Source of the DNA: an uncultured Polyangiaceae bacterium
GTDB taxonomy: Bacteria > Myxococcota_A > Polyangia > Polyangiales > Houyiibacteriaceae
Direction of reading: 5' to 3'
Assembly: GCA_947258625.1 (NCBI GenBank)
Contig: CAMYJN010000103.1
Location: 1-7,439 of the forward strand
Length of the DNA stretch: 7,439 bases
The stretch's first letter is position 1. The number at the start of each line of letters is the position of its first letter. This document shows, piece by piece, positions 5,710 through 7,439 of the stretch. A model generated the notes under the pieces. That model did not search any database, was not told the DNA's origin, and saw only the letters and a list, made by a program, of their open reading frames with translations. The translations under genes and the position numbers were made by a program.

Positions 5710-6814
5710 GCGTTTGACTCTCCAAACGACCCCGCCGCAGCAGGGTCCCCGTCACGAATGTCGAAATGAAGATCAAAGCGAACGGCACCCAAGTGCCAAG
5801 CGCGCTTGAGAACATCGCGAAGCTCCGCTGGATCAGCCAAGCGACGATCAGGACGTCAAGCGCTACGACGATCGCAGTGAAGGCGCCGGCGACGAAGATG
5901 GGACGGCGACCGCCGCTCCGCAGGAACAGATGCGCGGTGACGGCGGCAAAGATGATCGGCGCCCCGACCGCGTGCGCGATGACTGCACTCGGTTCCGACA
6001 CCGTCGCGAGTAGCGCGCCCATGAGCGCCCCGCAGGCTGCCCAGCCGACGACACCGTGCGCGATCAAAGCAGCGAGAGACGCCCGTGGGATTCCGACGTC
6101 GGTTGCACCCGGCCGCCGAAAACGGAAGTCGCAGCACTCCCCGCCCTCAGCAAGCGTCGTCGTGCGGATGAGCTCGATGCCGACCAGCTCCGTGTGCGGC
6201 CAGTCGAGCTCACACAGCACCGGCGCCAGCTCCTCGGCCCCTTCGGCGCGCAGGAACTTGATGATCGCACACTCCACGAAGTCGATGCCGTAGTCGAAGT
6301 GCCCGGGCTCGCCCGCGACGAATCGGGAGACATAGTCATCGGGGTTTGCGCGGTCCTGAGATGCCATGGCAAGCCGGCGCACCTTCTTCTGGTTGGCCGG
6401 CCCCATGCGGATTCGTCCGTAGAGGCGCCTCAACACGCGCGGATAACGCGACCAGTAGGTTCTGAACATCTCGGAGAAAAGCTCAGGCGCTTCGTCGAGC
6501 GTCAGCCCGCGTGGCTCGAGCACGCGCCAGAGGGCAAGCCAGAATGCCGAGCCGTACAGGCTGAAGGAACGAGGGTTCGCTGAGCCGCCGATCCACGGCA
6601 ACCGGTCGATGACCACCTCGTATTCTGCGCGAGTCTCGGCGATCGCGGCACCGAGGCCCTCTTCGCCGAATCGATCCACCAGCAAAACCCGCAATGTCGT
6701 CACACCGCGATCAAATTGTCGCAATAGGCGGCCGCGTAGCCGCGGGTCTCGATCCACAGCCCGCTCGCTTGGCCGATGGAAGGGTTCGAGATTCGTCGTA
6801 GCCGGCTGCTCCAT
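5702..6814 (-). CDS. L-2-amino-thiazoline-4-carboxylate (ATC) hydrolase-like domain fused to a four-helix membrane domain
   Basis: The 370-residue product has two parts. Residues 40-235 match the ATC hydrolase family, named after the Pseudomonas enzyme that opens L-2-amino-thiazoline-4-carboxylate on the way to L-cysteine. The clearest blocks are YGSAFWLALWRVLEP (87-101), FDYGIDFVECAIIKFLRAEG (173-192), ELAPVLCELDW (195-205) and RTTTLAEGGECCDFRFRR (217-234). Most members have unknown substrates. Residues 246-360 hold four hydrophobic segments (about 246-271, 277-298, 306-328, 341-360). The Arg-rich turns RSGGRR (299-304) and LLRRGR (358-363) predict both ends in the cytoplasm, so the hydrolase part should face the cytoplasm. 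The two parts are in one frame without interruption. The ATG at 6814 is the only upstream start; a TGA closes the frame 12 bases earlier, and its ribosome binding site is weak. It is the first gene of the minus-strand run and overlaps the methyltransferase. Catalysis is unproven. Confidence 0.8.
   Translation of the reverse strand: MEQPATTNLEPFHRPSERAVDRDPRLRGRLLRQFDRGVTTLRVLLVDRFGEEGLGAAIAETRAEYEVVIDRLPWIGGSANPRSFSLYGSAFWLALWRVLEPRGLTLDEAPELFSEMFRTYWSRYPRVLRRLYGRIRMGPANQKKVRRLAMASQDRANPDDYVSRFVAGEPGHFDYGIDFVECAIIKFLRAEGAEELAPVLCELDWPHTELVGIELIRTTTLAEGGECCDFRFRRPGATDVGIPRASLAALIAHGVVGWAACGALMGALLATVSEPSAVIAHAVGAPIIFAAVTAHLFLRSGGRRPIFVAGAFTAIVVALDVLIVAWLIQRSFAMFSSALGTWVPFALIFISTFVTGTLLRRGRLESQTHA
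5711..5728 (-). promoter_or_regulatory. Hairpin framing the ribosome binding site of the 276-residue methyltransferase
   Basis: On the minus strand CGTTTG, six bases, then CAAACG form a perfect 6-pair stem whose 6-base loop is GAGAGT. The Shine-Dalgarno GGAGAG starts on the last base of the left arm and fills the loop; the right arm ends one base before the ATG. It lies within the last codons of the upstream gene, so ribosomes finishing that gene would open it, as in translational coupling. Its effect is inferred. Confidence 0.5.
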
Positions 6815-6829
6815 CTCATCTATCCATCA

Positions 6830-7036
6830 TCAGAAGCCTGAAGCGGTGATGCGTCCGTTGCCGGTTTGCAGCGTGATCGCTCCGTTGCCTTGGTTCGCCT
6901 GCGAACGCCCTTGTGTGTAGTCGAGCGCTAACAACAGGAAGCATGCGCCGAACTTGTTTCGCTTTTCAAGGGGATTGTCGGAAGCGCAATCAGAGCCCCA
7001 GCGGGCGGGTGAACATCTCCAGTCTGCGTTCGATAA
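6830..7036 (-). pseudogene. Start-less minus-strand open stretch with protein-like C-terminus
   Basis: Between a TAG (7037-7039) and a TGA (6830-6832) one minus-strand frame runs 68 codons, including NPLEKRNKFGACFLLLALDY and then NQGNGAITLQTGNGRITASGF. About 70% of the last 48 codons end in G or C. It has no ATG or GTG start and no recognised domain. It could be the tail of a broken gene or part of a dispersed repeat; a chance frame is not excluded. It ends 15 bases before the ATC-hydrolase-like start. Confidence 0.25.
6846..6889. repeat. Imperfect 17-base direct repeat
   Basis: GTGATGCGTCCGTTGCC (6846-6862) recurs as GTGATCGCTCCGTTGCC (6873-6889), 27 bases on; only the three middle bases differ. 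On the minus strand it encodes a repeated GNG-x-IT within the open stretch noted above, so it may be a protein repeat relic or a pair of binding sites upstream of the minus-strand genes. Confidence 0.45.
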
Positions 7037-7439
7037 CTAGTGCGGCCGAGTAGTCGAGGTGTACTTCCATCGCTATTCAGACCTCGGTAAGCTCGCCTCA
7101 TGATTGGAACGGGATCGCTGTCGAGCACTGCGGTGGTCACGACTGTGAAATTACAGATCCAGTCGGACCATCCTGGCACATGGCGTCATTTCGTCGCTAG
7201 TCTCGCCGCACACCGCGACGCCCGAGCGATTCGACTCCTACAGCGAGCAGAGCGGGAGGGAGACCGTTCCAACGAAGAAAGGGAGTTGTGAGATGCAAGG
7301 AGACAGAGTGGAGATGTAGATAGGAGATCCAAACGCGTTCTAGAGTGCGCCGCAAGTCGACATAACAAGTACCGTGCAACTCGGTTCTGAACATGGTCCC
7401 CATGGGCTAAGAGAGGGCGCCTTTGTGACCCACGCCAGC

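Larger units (their letters stand above)
6815..7439. other. Stretch without a convincing gene upstream of the minus-strand run
   Basis: Open frames of 60-85 codons exist on both strands after 6928 but show no biased third positions, domain or good start. A tiny minus-strand frame, MEVHLDYSAALVIERR and onward to a TGA (26 codons, about 6992-7072), has a plausible look but no support. The part next to 6814 should contain the promoter of the ATC-hydrolase-like gene, though no clear -35/-10 pair is seen. Base composition is more AT-rich near the right end. Confidence 0.45.

Noticed and set aside
5305..5769. Plus-strand 154-codon frame
   Set aside because: Antisense shadow of the 276-residue methyltransferase.
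7100..7291. Plus-strand 63-codon frame near the right end
   Set aside because: No domain, no clear ribosome binding site, and Arg/Glu-rich tail typical of random frames in GC-rich DNA.

Overview
This is a GC-rich window from a bacterial chromosome. Nothing in it fixes the species. A cyanobacterial-AAR-like reductase, a cysteine-rich exported protein and many SRPBCC and methyltransferase genes would fit a deltaproteobacterial or myxobacterial-type genome, but that is inference from gene style.

The first 2.7 kb is on the plus strand. It starts inside a gene whose visible part matches the C-terminal two thirds of long-chain acyl-ACP reductase (AAR): a glycine-rich nucleotide-binding loop followed by the family's Cys-containing block. 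Next comes a short secreted protein with 14 cysteines, about 420 bases with no convincing gene, a compact CspA-type cold-shock protein, and a decayed minus-strand gene fragment carrying an in-frame amber codon. An SRPBCC (START-like) protein ends this half and converges with the genes to its right.

From 6814 down to 2740 all genes are on the minus strand and tightly packed. In order of transcription they are: a fusion of an L-2-amino-thiazoline-4-carboxylate (ATC) hydrolase-like domain to a four-helix membrane domain; a class I SAM methyltransferase overlapping it by 8 bases; a 139-base gap; a second SRPBCC protein; a cation diffusion facilitator (CDF) transporter overlapping that by 4 bases (ATGA); and, 45 bases on, a second small class I methyltransferase. 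The overlaps point to one or two operons. A soluble ligand-binding fold, two methyltransferases, a membrane-anchored hydrolase-like protein and a metal exporter together suggest modification of a small molecule coupled to metal handling, but no substrate can be read from the sequence.

The last 625 bases hold no convincing gene. They contain a start-less minus-strand open stretch with protein-like character and an imperfect direct repeat. The most interesting items are the ATC-hydrolase/membrane fusion, the overlapping minus-strand gene set, the hairpin that frames the first methyltransferase's ribosome binding site, and the amber-interrupted fragment.
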